DNA of 64,000 bases from Torreya grandis. Its lineage: Eukaryota; Streptophyta; Pinopsida; Cupressales; Taxaceae. The DNA is taken from contig JARHVA010000123.1 in assembly GCA_037957365.1 (NCBI GenBank), forward strand, positions 496,001 to 560,000, read 5' to 3'. The translations under genes were made by a program, and so were the position numbers. Shown here one piece after another: positions 35,489 to 47,092 of this stretch (positions are counted from its first letter, which is position 1; each line of letters begins with the position of its first letter). Under the pieces are notes generated by a model that saw only the letters and a list, made by a program, of their open reading frames with translations, searched no databases and was not told the DNA's origin.

Positions 35489-36557
35489 CCTAGGGTCTTC
35501 CTTGGGGTTATTTTATTTTTGTTCATATAGGTGCATTAGGTTTCTCCTTTTCACCTCTTTCTCCTCTATCTTCCAAAAGACATCATAAGCAGGATTAAAA
35601 ATGACTCTTCTTTCTTTTCTTCCATCATAGACTAGTCAAAAGTCATACTCTTCAACCCTTTCTCCATTTGTCTTCATACGAACTAACATTTTTACTTGGG
35701 CTTAAAACACACTGCATTTTATTTCTTCTTGATTGCATACGTAGTCCACATCTAGTAATTGGACCACATCATGAATTAATCACACTTATGTTACACAACC
35801 GAATCACTTGCACAAATCAAACATCAAACTTACCTGAGACAAGACCCGACTGAGATTTCATCACCTAGAAGATACCTTACCCCTCCCTAGCAATCTCACT
35901 TGGATTTCACCACCAAGGGGAAAGCCCACTCTGTTCTCTGGTAGAGGATAATCTCTAGGGAAAGTATATTTTGGCTAAGCGAGACCAGCATATCACTGGG
36001 CTCGTGAAGTGAGGGGAGCTTGCTCCTTAGCACCAGGCCATGTACGGAACCTAACCCAGACTCTTGAGTGCCTAAACAAACCTGAAACCATCCATAGACT
36101 ACCTCTTCTAAGACCCATTCTAACAGCCAACCTTCCCAAACATCACTTTAAGGCATAAGCCACAGGATTCTAAAAGTTGATTCTTAGGATTTAACGCTTA
36201 GGATCTGCCTGTCTCCATCTATTTTTTTGTTCCTATCTACTTGTTTGAGCTTGTGAGGATGTTTTTCTTCCTTTTTTCCAAAAACTCTCAAATCTTTTGG
36301 GTTTTTAGAAAACACAGTCACCGGCATCGGTTTTACCACTGACGTCGGCAACCTTTCCTCACCGACATCGGTTATCTGACCGACGTCAACCATCTAATAT
36401 CACCGACATCAGTTTTTCAATTGACGTCGGTCACTGTCACTATCCTTTTTTCAAAACAACAGCCTAAAACCCGACCCTTTTTCTACCAAAACCACATTTT
36501 GAGTTTTTAAAACTAAAAAAAAACACAGTTTCTACAACTTGACCCTGTTTGCCTTGA
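35489..36557 (+). other. Element 3 leader, noncoding
   Basis: Untranslated region between PBS and gag. Contains the third cluster of GACGTC/GACATCGG palindromes at about 36315-36430 and no ORF of note. Confidence 0.6.
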
Positions 36558-39500
36558 ATGGTTTTGACACGTAGTCAAACCAAGGCTCTTCTTGACCAAG
36601 CAAGGCATCAACCATTTTCGCCTTCCCCATCCATAACCAGTCCTATAATGGAGTTCCACTCGGAGACCGAAAGAACTCCTACTCGACCAACCCCGACTCA
36701 AACCCCCATTGTCCCTGAAGGGGACCAAGATTTTGAAAGATTCTTGGACCTCAATGTCAAAGCCCTCCAAAACTATCTCGTGAGAAACCAAATGCGAGAC
36801 CTTTTGGGTGAAGCAGCGATGACATTAACACCATCCGCTACCCAACCCATCATGACTCAGCCTATTGTCTCGACTAGTCACTCGACCATGACCAATACAC
36901 AAAGTTTGGTCTCCTCATCTATTTTCAAACCTACCTCCATCAGGGTGTCATTGCCCCCTCAACCACACACAATTCAACTAAGTTCTAAACCATACCATAA
37001 CTTGATTGTCTTGACCTCACCCACTCTTGCACCTATACATGCGGGAGTGACAACCTATCCTTTTACCAGTGATGCCACTCAACTACCTCTGGCAGTATCT
37101 AGTCAACTTGTGTCCTCTAATTTCATGGCACAAGCCCCTTTGACCACAACATCTATCCCTATGACGCACTACCCATATGTTATGCCTACATAAGCGCAAC
37201 CAAGTACGTCATACGCCTCTTCAACCACATTCCAGGTACCTCATAACCTAGGGGGTGCTCCACCTACCAATCCGTCAGCAGACATAATCAAAATGCTGAT
37301 GGACAAGATGTCTAGTCTCGAGACCTCTATCTCTGGTTCAAGCAATGCTTTGTCATATGAGCAAATTTGCAACGAACCCATTCATCCCTCCATCCCTATC
37401 TAACCTTATCCCAATCAGTGGGAGCTTCCTAAATTTTCTCATTTCCAGAGTAAGGAAGACCCACAACAACACTTACGAGCATTTAGACATGCTTGTTATC
37501 TCATAGCCCATGACGATGTGTTACTTCTACGCACGTTCCCCATGTCACTTTCGAGGGCCGCCCTTGACTGGTATAGCTCTCTTACCAGACATTCTATCTT
37601 TTCATTCGCTCAACTTGCCCAATTATTTCTCGACCATTTTTCTATCAACATCAACAAACAAGTCTCAATCACAGACCTCTATTCCATCAGGCAATTTGAT
37701 GACGAATCAATAATCGATTTTGTTGCCCATTGGAGAGGCTTGATTAACCAACTCTCCTTCTCCTTGCCTCAACCTGAGCTCATCGAGCTCTTTTCTCGAG
37801 CATGTGCTAGGCACATCTCTTCTACCTTGCGGATTCAAACATTCCACACTTTTGACGAAGCTTTCACCATGGCCCAAAAGCTTGAACTCTGCGCCATTGA
37901 AGAAGATAAGGTCAAATTGCGTAATACTAACACAAGAACCAATGATGCTTCTTCTTCTAGACCTTCTTCTTCCCACTCCAAATCCAAAGGAGTGGCCAAC
38001 ACTATGGTCATTAGATCACCATCCTCGACAACAACTAACCAATCTCAACCTTCTACCTCTCCAAGCATCACCAAACAATTCCAACAATGGTACATCTAGC
38101 GTTCATACACTCCACTTGGAGAATCATACTCTTCCATTTTGGAAAAACTTGTCAAGCAGGGGGTCCTCAATCTCCCTCCAATCTGACCACCTCAATTTGA
38201 CCCTTCAAAAGCCCTCCCTACATGGTATAGGGAGGCCGACTTCTGTCACTTTCACTGCGTCCAAGACCATGACATCGACAATTGCCGAACCTTCAAAAAC
38301 ATCATTCAAGACATGATAGATAGGGGTGATCTCATCTTGGACAACCCGAATGCCCCACCCAGCCAAAACCTAGACATCTTCAAACAACCTTTTCCTAACC
38401 ATCCTCCTACTCAAAACAATGTCCAGACCATGACCAGTGGCTCCCAAGAGCACAACATACACACGGTCAACACAGTCTCGCCTCTTGTCCTTAACCAACC
38501 TCCTTCACAGGTGGAAGACCCTTCTTCCCCTATTCCTCCTCCACAGAATGAAGAACTTTCTTCTCTTATTAGTCCTCCATCGACCTCTCTCATATTGGAG
38601 GATGCTTTGATGGCACCCACACTAGCTGCCTCACCCTTATCCTTCTTGTCATCAATGGGGGATCATACATTCCCCACACCTAGACCACACATCAAGACCA
38701 TGACCATTCCTATGCTCTATCCAATTGCAGAGCCACACTCTCCTATTCCTTCTCCACCAAGAGAAGAACCAGTCTCTTCACCCATTTTGACTGAGGAAGA
38801 CCCAGTCACGACTTCCTCTTGTCTTTTGCCTGAGATTGCTACATCTCGCTCACCTCCGTCTACATCTGAACCCAAAATTGTATCTAACCTCGCCTCGCAC
38901 AATGGTGGCCCTCAACCCAAACCAAAGAGAGCCACTAAACCACACTGGAGGACTCCTCCCCCACTTTCATCATTACCTTCAATTTTGGGCCCACATCCAT
39001 CCACTTTAATAGGAGTGCTTCCTACTCCCATACTTTACAGAGGCAAGTCGCCTCCATTATCTCCTCAACCCATCAGACATATATTTCCTCCAAAACATCC
39101 AACACTTATCACCTCTAAAGTGCCATCTCCACGTGTGGCTACACCACCCACGAAAGCAATGGTACGACCAACGCCTCTTATGCCTCTCAAACCAAAGTCT
39201 TCAACCCCCACTGCAACAAGACACACAGACCCATTAGCAGGTTCTTATGCCCTGCTGTTACGAAAATTGTTGAAATCTTCTTGCATCAAGCTCCCACCTC
39301 TTAAACCATATCAATTCCTCGAACTAAAACCACCCTGGTTCGACGATACTTAGATTTGTGCATATCATCGCACGCCTGGGCACGACACTGAGCATTGTTG
39401 TGCCCTCAAGGTTGTCGTTCACCAATGCTTGGAGAAAGGCACCTTTCTTCTCGACCATAGTATCAACAAACCCTCAACCTCCTCACCATCCCACTCATCA

Positions 39501-39785
39501 ACTCTCGGATCAAGACCATCTTGGTTCGACAACTCTAAATTTTTCTATTATCATCACACTCCGGGACATGACACTGAGTGTTGTTGCGCTCTTAAAGCAG
39601 TCATTCATCAACACCGGAAAAAGGATACCCTTCTCGTCAAGGATCCTCTTGACCACCCCTTCGACAAATCATCAACACCAACCCATGCTTCTCAAACCTC
39701 ATCACCTAAGTCGGGACCTCCACACCCGACTATGGTCCCTTTGCCACCTTTAACCCCCTATTCAACATCAACACAGTCAATCTGA
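36558..39785 (+). pseudogene. Element 3 gag, long single frame with three CHHC knuckle motifs
   Basis: One frame of about 1075 codons runs from ATG 36558 to a TGA at 39783, broken only by TAA 37191, TAA 37401, TAG 38097, TGA 38184 and TAG 39351. It starts MVLTRSQTKALLDQARHQ. The capsid part (about 37430-37900) has FPMSLSRAALDWYSSLTR, FDDESIIDFVAHWRGL and FDEAFTMAQKLE. The motif CHFHCVQDHDIDNC (38244-38285, C-X2-H-X4-H-X4-C) matches Tat-type gag knuckles. A long Pro/Ser-rich stretch (38313-39340) follows, then CAYHRTPGHDTEHC (39357-39398) and a repeat unit 186 bp later, FYYHHTPGHDTECC (39543-39584), which has lost the first Cys. Each knuckle is followed by a similar helix (LK..IHQ...K). All stops can arise from CAA, CAG, CGA or TGG by single transitions. 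Recently inactivated. Confidence 0.85.
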
Positions 39786-39799
39786 CCACCAAGCCTCAA

Positions 39800-40370
39800 C
39801 CGACCTTGACCAATCTATCAAACATTCTCCCTAGCCACTGGGGGAATTCAACCTTCATCCAAGCCTCGACCAACCTTTTAACCCAGTCTCGACCAAATAT
39901 CAATCACTCTTTTAATCCTAAACCTCGACTAGGCCTCAACCAAGCCTCGACCATGCCTTGACCAAACACGCATCGACCCCAAACTTTGACCAAAACATTC
40001 AACCTATCTTCAACCAAACATTCAACCCGACCTCAACCAGACCATCGACCAAACCTTAACCAAACATCGACCCTAGACATCGACCAAACAATGACCAAAC
40101 CTCAACCAACCTTTTAATCACATCATCCAACCCAACATCAACCAAATATCAACCAAGCCTCAACCAAGTCTCAACCAACTTCTTCACCATTGACCCCAGA
40201 CATCGACCAAACAATGACCAAACATCAACCAACCTTTTAATCATATCAACCAAGCCTTGAGCAAGCCTCAACCAAGTCTCGACCAAGCTTCAACCAAGCA
40301 TCGACTTCAGCTAAACATTGACCAAATATCAACCGACCTCAACCAAATATCAACCAACTTTTTCATCATC
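39800..40370. repeat. Degenerate CGACCAA short-period repeat
   Basis: About 570 bp built from words such as CCTCGACCAAGC, ATCGACCAAAC and CCTCAACCAA with irregular spacing of 9-13 bp. Lies directly after gag in element 3. Noncoding. Confidence 0.8.
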
Positions 40371-41690
40371 AATCAACATGTGACCAATTTAGAACGAAGC
40401 AAATGGGGCAAGTTTGCTCCTAATTGATTCAGACCTTGCATCATAACACAAGCATGGGCCAGGGACTTTGTCAGAACTTGAGCCCCTTTATGCCTTGCAT
40501 TTTTGACCAGTCTACTGTTAGTCAAGTAATCATTCATTTGATGTTTAACTTGAGCTCGATCCCTTGAGCAATCCCTGTCATTGTCATTCCTATTCCTTTC
40601 AACCCTCAACCCTGCAAACATCAGTCACCCCTTTTGTCAAGCATGACTGCTTTGTCCTAATAAAAGGGAAACCCTCTAAACCTCTATAGTCAAGTCCATG
40701 ACCAAAAGTCCAGTCAACAAAAATAAAAATAAATAAATAAATATATATATATATATATATGGGATGCATATTCCAAGGTCATAAAACTATAAATATAGAC
40801 TGCTCCCTCGAAGGACAGCTGCATCATCATTGCTGTATTTACTAGACTGCTCCCTTGAAGGACAACTAGGCCAAAGTCCTATCAAAAAACATATAAAGCA
40901 GAATATAGACCACTCCCTCGAAGGATGGCTATGCATAAATTTTGCTACATACACAACATTATCTCAGATGCTTCCCGCATCGATCAGCTTCACAACATGA
41001 CCACCAAGCAAAATGACATCCCCTCACAGACTTCCCACATCGATCAGTCTGCACAAAAAAAAAAAAAAATTGATTGACAAAACTTTAGAGTCATGGACTT
41101 GTCTATAGTCGTTATCGGGGTCACCTATAAAAGGGGCAAAGTTGTTCCTACCAGAAAGGGTTCCCCCTTCCTTACATATCATATCAAACCTATCACCCCT
41201 GCATACTCAAGGAATTTCAAGCTCACTTAACGTCAAGTGATTCGATTGCTTCTCTAAACACAATCACTGGTCAACGACGTAATGCATGAACAAGGCTTTT
41301 GTTCTAACAATCCCTATCCATGCCATCATTTTGGTCCTTGTCAATGAAAGAGCAATATGCCTTTCACTCCTTTTTACACTTTGGTCACATCCAAACCAAA
41401 CCCATCGTCCATTTCACATCGTTTCTACAGACAACAATACACATGGAAACTATCAACCACTCCATTTATGTTAAGCATAAACCAATACTTGCTGAAGCAT
41501 AAATAGCTTCAATTCATTTTTAGCATACTCCCATCATGAATATGGACAATTGCTAGGGATGAAAGACCCCTCGACCAATGTTGCAGAATACACCATCACA
41601 CAATATGAAAAAGGCTGCAACATCATCTTATCCTCATCATTTCAACACCTGGCCACACCAATAATCACTCATTTTGTCTCTTCGTCTAAA

Positions 41691-41728
41691 CTACATTGGT
41701 CTGAGGCCCTAAGACCGGGGCTATGTAG
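41691..41728 (+). other. Conserved hairpin, copy 1
   Basis: CTACATTGG...GCCC...GGGC...ATGTAG: outer stem CTACAT/ATGTAG (41691-41696 with 41723-41728) and inner stem GCCC/GGGC (41706-41709 with 41718-41721). Followed by GCAGCACTCAG, as in copy 2. Similar TACGTAGGCAGC words are common in the noncoding ends of plant Tat-like elements. Confidence 0.6.
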
Positions 41729-41898
41729 GCAGCACTCAGATGACACGACTATCTTTTGGGGTTAGCTTGACCACCCTCATTTGTTCATCTCCTTGATAGA
41801 CAAACCATTCTTTCCTTTGACCAATCCTTTGACCATGACCTTGATATCGACCAAGACCAATCCATACCTTTGACCCTCTTCCTCCCTTTTAGGGAGAA

Positions 41899-41937
41899 CT
41901 ACATTGGCTTGAGGCCCTTCCCACAGGGGCTATGTAG
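41899..41937 (+). other. Conserved hairpin, copy 2
   Basis: Same stems as copy 1 (CTACAT 41899-41904 with ATGTAG 41932-41937; GCCC with GGGC) and the same GCAGCACTCAG tail, but a different loop (TTCCCACA against TAAGACC). Stems kept while loop varies suggests selection on structure before decay. Confidence 0.6.
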
Positions 41938-42474
41938 GCAGCACTCAGTGTTTTGAGGTTAGCTCGGCCACATTCTTTCATCCATCCATCCACATCGACC
42001 AATGACCATGGAGATCATGCCTATCTCCTTTGACCCTGACCACTTCCAAGACAACTTCGCCTTGGTTGTTTTTGCATGTATGCTACCACACGACTGGTTA
42101 GCAAAATTGTGCGCAGACTATTTTTGACCTTCACAAGTATAGGATCGCAAGCCGATTGATCTCCACTACTTGTGATATTTTCATGTTTTTAGGAGCACTT
42201 CCTGAGCCTGGAATACCTGGAACGCGACGACCATTGGAGCTTCAGCTTAGATTGAATGACCTGATCAGCTACGACCAAATGCTGGGGCCTAGTTACTTCA
42301 ATTTTGGCACTCCTCGACCCTTGACCTGCGACAATTTGACCTGACCATCTCGTGAAGTGGTATGCATGCAATCATAACTATTACATCGTTCACACTCACC
42401 ATTTTTCATTCACTCTGTCAAATCAACACCCGATTCCAGGTTCCCTTCCCTCGACTCCTGCTTTGAGGGGGAAT

Positions 42475-42632
42475 ACCTTATCCCACACCTAGGGCAACCA
42501 ACCCTCTTGTTTTTGTCTTGCAGTTCACTTGAACAACCAACAAGATGAAATCAACCTCATCCCATACCTGGGGCAATCAACTCCTATTTTTGTCTTGCAG
42601 TTCGTCAAGAACAACCAACAAGACAAAAAGGG
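42475..42632 (+). repeat. 79-bp tandem duplication next to the polypurine tract
   Basis: Units 42475-42553 and 42554-42632 share ACCT(T/C)ATCCCA(C/T)ACCT and TTTTTGTCTTGCAG, a sequence like a plant 3' splice site. The second unit ends in the polypurine tract. Confidence 0.8.
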
Positions 42633-42637
42633 GCAAA
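42624..42637 (+). other. Element 3 polypurine tract
   Basis: AAAAAGGGGCAAA directly before the 3' LTR (TGTAGACACC). Primes plus-strand synthesis in LTR elements. Confidence 0.85.
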
Positions 42638-44048
42638 TGTAGACACCAAAATCGTGTCTACTCCCTTGGTCGTCCTCCCCTTCTCTCCCCCTTGGTCCTC
42701 TTAACCACTCCTAACCTATGTCTTATTAATTTGAAATAATTATCTTATTTTAAGTTAATAATTCTCTCTCCCTTGCCACCTCACCACCCTAAGATGCCCT
42801 TTTTTGGATTCCCTTCATCCCCTCATGACCCATTTATGACCTATTCCTCATCCTCACACCCATTTAACCCCTCTCGATTATTTCTTATCCCACCACTTAA
42901 ACCCGGCAGTTGGGAAAATAGATGAAAGGCTATTTTTAGCATTTTTCTTGCCTTCCAACCGTCGACGTCGGTCAACTGTCGACTGACGTCGGTGGTATTT
43001 TCGACATCGATTTCCTTCATAACAATTTTCTATGTCCGTTATCCTCCCTTTGCCCCTACTCTTCATCTGAATCTTGAATCTTACAATCTGATCAATCAAT
43101 TAGCCAATCTTTCCGTCAGACCTCTCACTCTCTCTCTCAAGTACACACAACAGGTTTCTACACCAGCAATCACAATAGGCATCAGAAGCCCCACCTTGTA
43201 ACAGTCTTTTGCATCAATAACAGGTACATCAGCACCCTGACCTCCTACACTTCTTCTTCAGTAGGCAAGAGGTACGTACTCTTCTGTTATGTCATTTTTA
43301 ATAGCTTAGAATGTCTCTGTAATCAGTTTTCTATTTATTGCTTCTAAGCCATACTATCACCAGACCAGACCTGAATCCTTATTTCCCCATCTCCCTATTG
43401 CCTCTGTCTTCTGTCGGGCCCCTTTTCAGACCATACACTCTGTCCATTGTCCCTGCAACTCTGCCCAGACCCTTGCACAGACCATTAACAAGGCCCAAAC
43501 TCCATCTCAGACCCGTCCACAGACCAAAAAATCGACCAGACCTCATCCAAAGACTACTGTCCCGACCGACGTCGACCGCAGAGACCACTGCCCCCACCGA
43601 CGTTGACATACTAATCGACGTCGGCAGACCTTGACCAATCAACGTCGGTAGAATAATCGACGCCGATGATTGTGACCAGGCTGACAACAACATTCAGGTA
43701 AGCATTTGATTCCATTTTTGTTTTAGTATTTAATCATTTCAGTCTTTCTATCATTCTGCTCTTTATCAGATATTATTTTTATCAATCAGTGGGTTGACAT
43801 CCCTCAAGGAAGTCATTGTACTTCTGGGATCAAGCTTTCGCTTGGCAGCCCACCATCTCCTCATCTAACGCCTTCTTTGTTTTAGTCTCTTTCTTCTGCA
43901 GGTGTCATCCTCCACAACCAAAGAGGATTTCTCACAACGTCTAGATTACGGTGCGCACGACTTCATCCAGGTACATACAAGCCTTAGACCATTTTTTTTA
44001 GTTTCTTATTCTCTCTTTAAATGTGAAAGCGAAAATCGTATAGAAACA
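42638..44048 (+). repeat. Element 3 3' LTR
   Basis: 1411 bp, TGTAGACACCAAAATCGTGT to ATCGTATAGAAACA. Differs from the 5' LTR by few substitutions, a 14-bp insertion (near 42797) and an extra palindrome unit around 43620-43650. Confidence 0.95.
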
Positions 44049-44053
44049 TCTGA
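44049..44053. repeat. Target-site duplication of element 3, right (TCTGA)
   Basis: Perfect match to 34091-34095, followed by TACCA, which completes the interrupted copia-type PBS. Confidence 0.95.
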
Positions 44054-44058
44054 TACCA

Positions 44059-46125
44059 AAATTATGCATAACATTATCTTAGCCTACAATTGTTCAGGAT
44101 CTTTATCAAAGGACTTATCAAATAAACTTGCTTAATAGTTTATAAAAAACCTCAAGACTCCTTATCCTTCTCTTTCAACACAATTCCAACCTTTTAACCT
44201 CTCTCTCTTGTCTTTCCTCAAATTTATCTCTCTAGCCTTTGTCTTGGCTTATAGCCTTGCTTTATGGAGAATCTCCTGTTCTATTCCATACACAGTCACT
44301 TTAAGAAAAAATAATTGGGATTTTGAGCACATTTTCCATGCCATTCCTTCATTCAAAAACTTGGGTTAGATTCCTCTATAAAATCTTGTACCTCTAGGAT
44401 TACTTGACACTCTAATTATCCCTCCAGATGCATAAATCTCCAAGGTTTGACCATCCTGGAGTCACTTTGACTAAACCAAAACTATATTTGACCACCCTTT
44501 TTTCCAATCCTACTTTTTAATCAATTTTGGATCTTAATTCTTCACCAAAGTTCTCTTTCCTTCTTTAGACCTACTCAATTAGGTCTCTTCTAGGCTTAAT
44601 CCACCTCAACTTCTCAAAACCATACTTGTAGATTTGTAAGCCTCTTATAAACATGTTATTCAATTGAGTCACCTTAAAAATAGTCTTATTACAAAAAATT
44701 AGCCTTTTTATACAGTTATAACTTCTTCTACACACCAAACCCTAGTTTAGGGCCTTTTGGGATTCTATCTCAGTTGAGAGTACTTAAATTTCCATTGACA
44801 ATGTTTTGATGAGTTTAAAATACCCAAATAGGTTCATTGAGTTTGTATTGACTTTGAGAAACTCATCCAATCAATAGTTAGTGTCCTCTAATTCTTTGAT
44901 AAGTATTTCTAGATCCAAACGTTACTAACTATGTAAGAGTATATTGTGTTTATAAGCATGTTTTCTTGAATAGATGAATAACACACATTGCAAGGAAAAA
45001 AATATTCAAGAAACGTCAAAAACTATCTAAGGAGTTACCTCAATTCACCAAGCACTTGAAAATCAATTCCAAGTTCATTATTTTCCTCAAAACAAACACA
45101 GAATCACATTGTATAACCTCTGCTATAGGACATAGAGGTCAATCTTTAGGATACCTATGAATAATAAGATTTCTTTGTGATTCATAGATCTTATAACCTC
45201 AAAACACATTCATCATTTATTTAATAACATTTGAAATAACTATCAACTTCATTCATATGTCAACAAGGCTAATACAATCTATAACAAACAACTTATACAG
45301 GGTCAAGGGTCTACACTTTGTGATAATTTTCAACAAGAATTATCTTCATTCTTTATCTCTTCAAAGTTCCTCTTCAAACAAACCTAAATTAACCTTCAAT
45401 CAAATTTTTAAATAATTTCCATTCTCATTCTTTCATTAACAAAACACATGCAGACAACAATAATAACAATGACCTCAAAATAGGGTCTGTACACATTCTT
45501 TCAATAGAGGTTACAAAATATCCCTAACTTTCTTCATACAAAACTGTCAATACATCTCTCATTCATCTACTTCGAATGAAATATGTGATTAAAAACCAAA
45601 ATTTACTCAAGAATAACTCCTTTAAAGGTGCATAACTGATTCTTTATTCTTTCCCTCTGAGAGGTCATTTTGATTACATTACATTATTCTTGTTTTTACA
45701 CAAGATGACCTATATGAAACCATATCTTAGACATATGAACCTTTATGACCCTTCTATAGTTTCTAAACCCCTTAGGCATGTTTTTATAACATCTTACCAC
45801 CTTCACAAGTATATGAGAGTCCATACAAAGTTTTAGTAAGATTCAAATTTTCAAAAGAGGTTTTTGGCAGGAAAAGCCAAAATTCAAATTCTATGAAACT
45901 TAGAACTACCTAGACTCAATTTATGACTAGTAAAGACTTATAATAGTAAGATTCAAATTTTCAAAAGAGGTTTTTGGCAGGAAAAGCCAAAATTCAAATT
46001 CTATGAAACTTAGAACTACCTAGACTCAATTTATGACTAGTAAAGACTTATAACACTTAATAGATTAATTAAAGCTAAAAATGAGTCAACTTTGGGGTCA
46101 TTATATGATGCACTTGCATCAGGGG
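44059..46125 (-). other. Probable LTR/flank of the interrupted minus-strand copia-type element
   Basis: In minus orientation this stretch lies immediately upstream of the PBS, so at least its left part should be the 5' LTR of the older element. No coding sequence. The far LTR end was not identified. Holds the 110-bp tandem duplication. Confidence 0.4.
45834..46053. repeat. Perfect 110-bp tandem duplication
   Basis: Units 45834-45943 and 45944-46053 read identically, starting TAGTAAGATTCAAATTTTCA and ending AAAGACTTATAA. Either recent or an assembly artefact. Confidence 0.95.
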
Positions 46126-47087
46126 GCATGTGGAGCTATTGAAGCATACCATTCTAGACTTAAATCCAAGTTATTAAATGCACTGGACAAGGGCACAAAT
46201 CAATGCGCTGATTGGTTGGTACACAAACTGACTACTAAGGTGCATTCTTAATTTTGGGTTGACCATTTTTCAATATAAAATTATTTATCTAGATATATTA
46301 GAGATGAAAATTATGCTTCCACATCATGGCATAAGGCACTCTTTATTGAAGACAATGATGTTATTTTCAATGAGAAAGATCACTTTACAAAGGTTGTTAG
46401 CCAAAGTGATCGTATAAGGATGTACATTATTTGGAATCTTGGTTCAGAGTTTTCTCTTTGTAAGTGTTCTTGGTCTTAGTTAATCTTTATAAACATGTTA
46501 TTAAGGCTAATATGGTTTGTCATAATCATCAGATGGCTAGACCATCAATGGATCTATAGGCATATCATCAGACTTTACTTAGCCTATTGCGAGCTCCACC
46601 AAATGGATTGACTATTCTTGACCATGATATCTCATGAGGCATTCACATGCACCAAGATCTTAGGACACTGTCGAACCAGTAAACCATGGTTGTATTAACT
46701 CTCTGCTTACTCCAATTCCTGTTAAGTGGTTTTGCAAGAAGAATAGAACATATAGACAAAAGGTGAGTGTTGTAGATGGGAATAATAATATAGTATGTGG
46801 GGATAGAGTTAAAACTGATGTTGAAGATGGGGAAATCAGTAAAATTTCCCTAGATGGAAATGTTACAATTGATGCTAAAGAAGGGACAATTAATAAAAGT
46901 TACCTAGATGGAAATGTTACAACTGATGCTGAAAAAGGAGTAATAATTCTTGAACATCTTAATTTATAATTGCTTGAGGACAAGAAATTTGAGGAAGGGA
47001 GGTCTGTCGTATCCCCAATAAAGATAAAGAGATTGCTAGCCTTAAATGAAGAGAGTGCTAGAATTAAGGAAAGGTTGTCGCTAGAAT
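46126..47087 (+). pseudogene. SWIM zinc-finger protein, C-terminal part, broken
   Basis: Reads ACGAIEAYHSRLKSKLLNAL, ADWLVHKLTTKVHS, WHKALFIEDNDVIF, VVSQSDRIRMYIIWNLGSEF, SLCKCSW, and after a small frameshift LYKHVIKANMVCHNHQMARP. This follows plant SWIM-finger proteins (C.CSW....LCKHV.K): the C-X-C at 46459-46467 and K-H at 46491-46496 remain, while the third Cys is Tyr. SWIM domains bind DNA or protein and occur in MULE-type transposases and in host proteins. Stops follow KVHS and in the finger. A later open part (46763-46969, VVDGNNNIVCGDRVKTDVED) has two repeats of LDGNVT.DA..G, and KKFEEGRSVVSPIKIKRLLA near 46982-47035 is probably the tail. Interrupted on the right by a solo LTR at 47093. 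Confidence 0.65.
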
Positions 47088-47092
47088 TAAGG
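47088..47092. repeat. Target-site duplication of solo LTR, left (TAAGG)
   Basis: Identical to 48230-48234. Confidence 0.9.

Larger units (their letters stand above)
40371..42474 (+). other. Element 3 3' noncoding region replacing pol
   Basis: About 2.1 kb without pol motifs. Contains a short (TA)n run (40740-40760), three copies of GACTGCTCCCTCGAAGGAC-like units (about 40800-40930), two CTTCCC(G/A)CATCGATCAG units (about 40985-41050) and two conserved hairpins listed separately. Confidence 0.6.
34096..44048 (+). mobile_element. LTR element 3, gag-only, non-autonomous, about 9.95 kb
   Basis: LTR pair, perfect TCTGA target duplications, PBS and polypurine tract are all present, and the sole coding region is a long gag frame. 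No protease, RT, RNase H or integrase block could be read in any frame between 39786 and 42637. This is the design of non-autonomous TR-GAG/LARD-like elements, which depend on pol from a relative. The gag (DWYSSL, CHHC knuckles) and PPT-LTR junction (GGGGCAAA|TGTAGACACC) point to a Tat-like Ty3/gypsy helper. LTRs differ by a few percent by eye plus a 14-bp indel, so it is younger than element 2. Confidence 0.9.

Noticed and set aside
36513..38902. Minus-strand and other-frame ORFs within element 3
   Set aside because: Shadows of the gag frame, which alone carries capsid and knuckle motifs.
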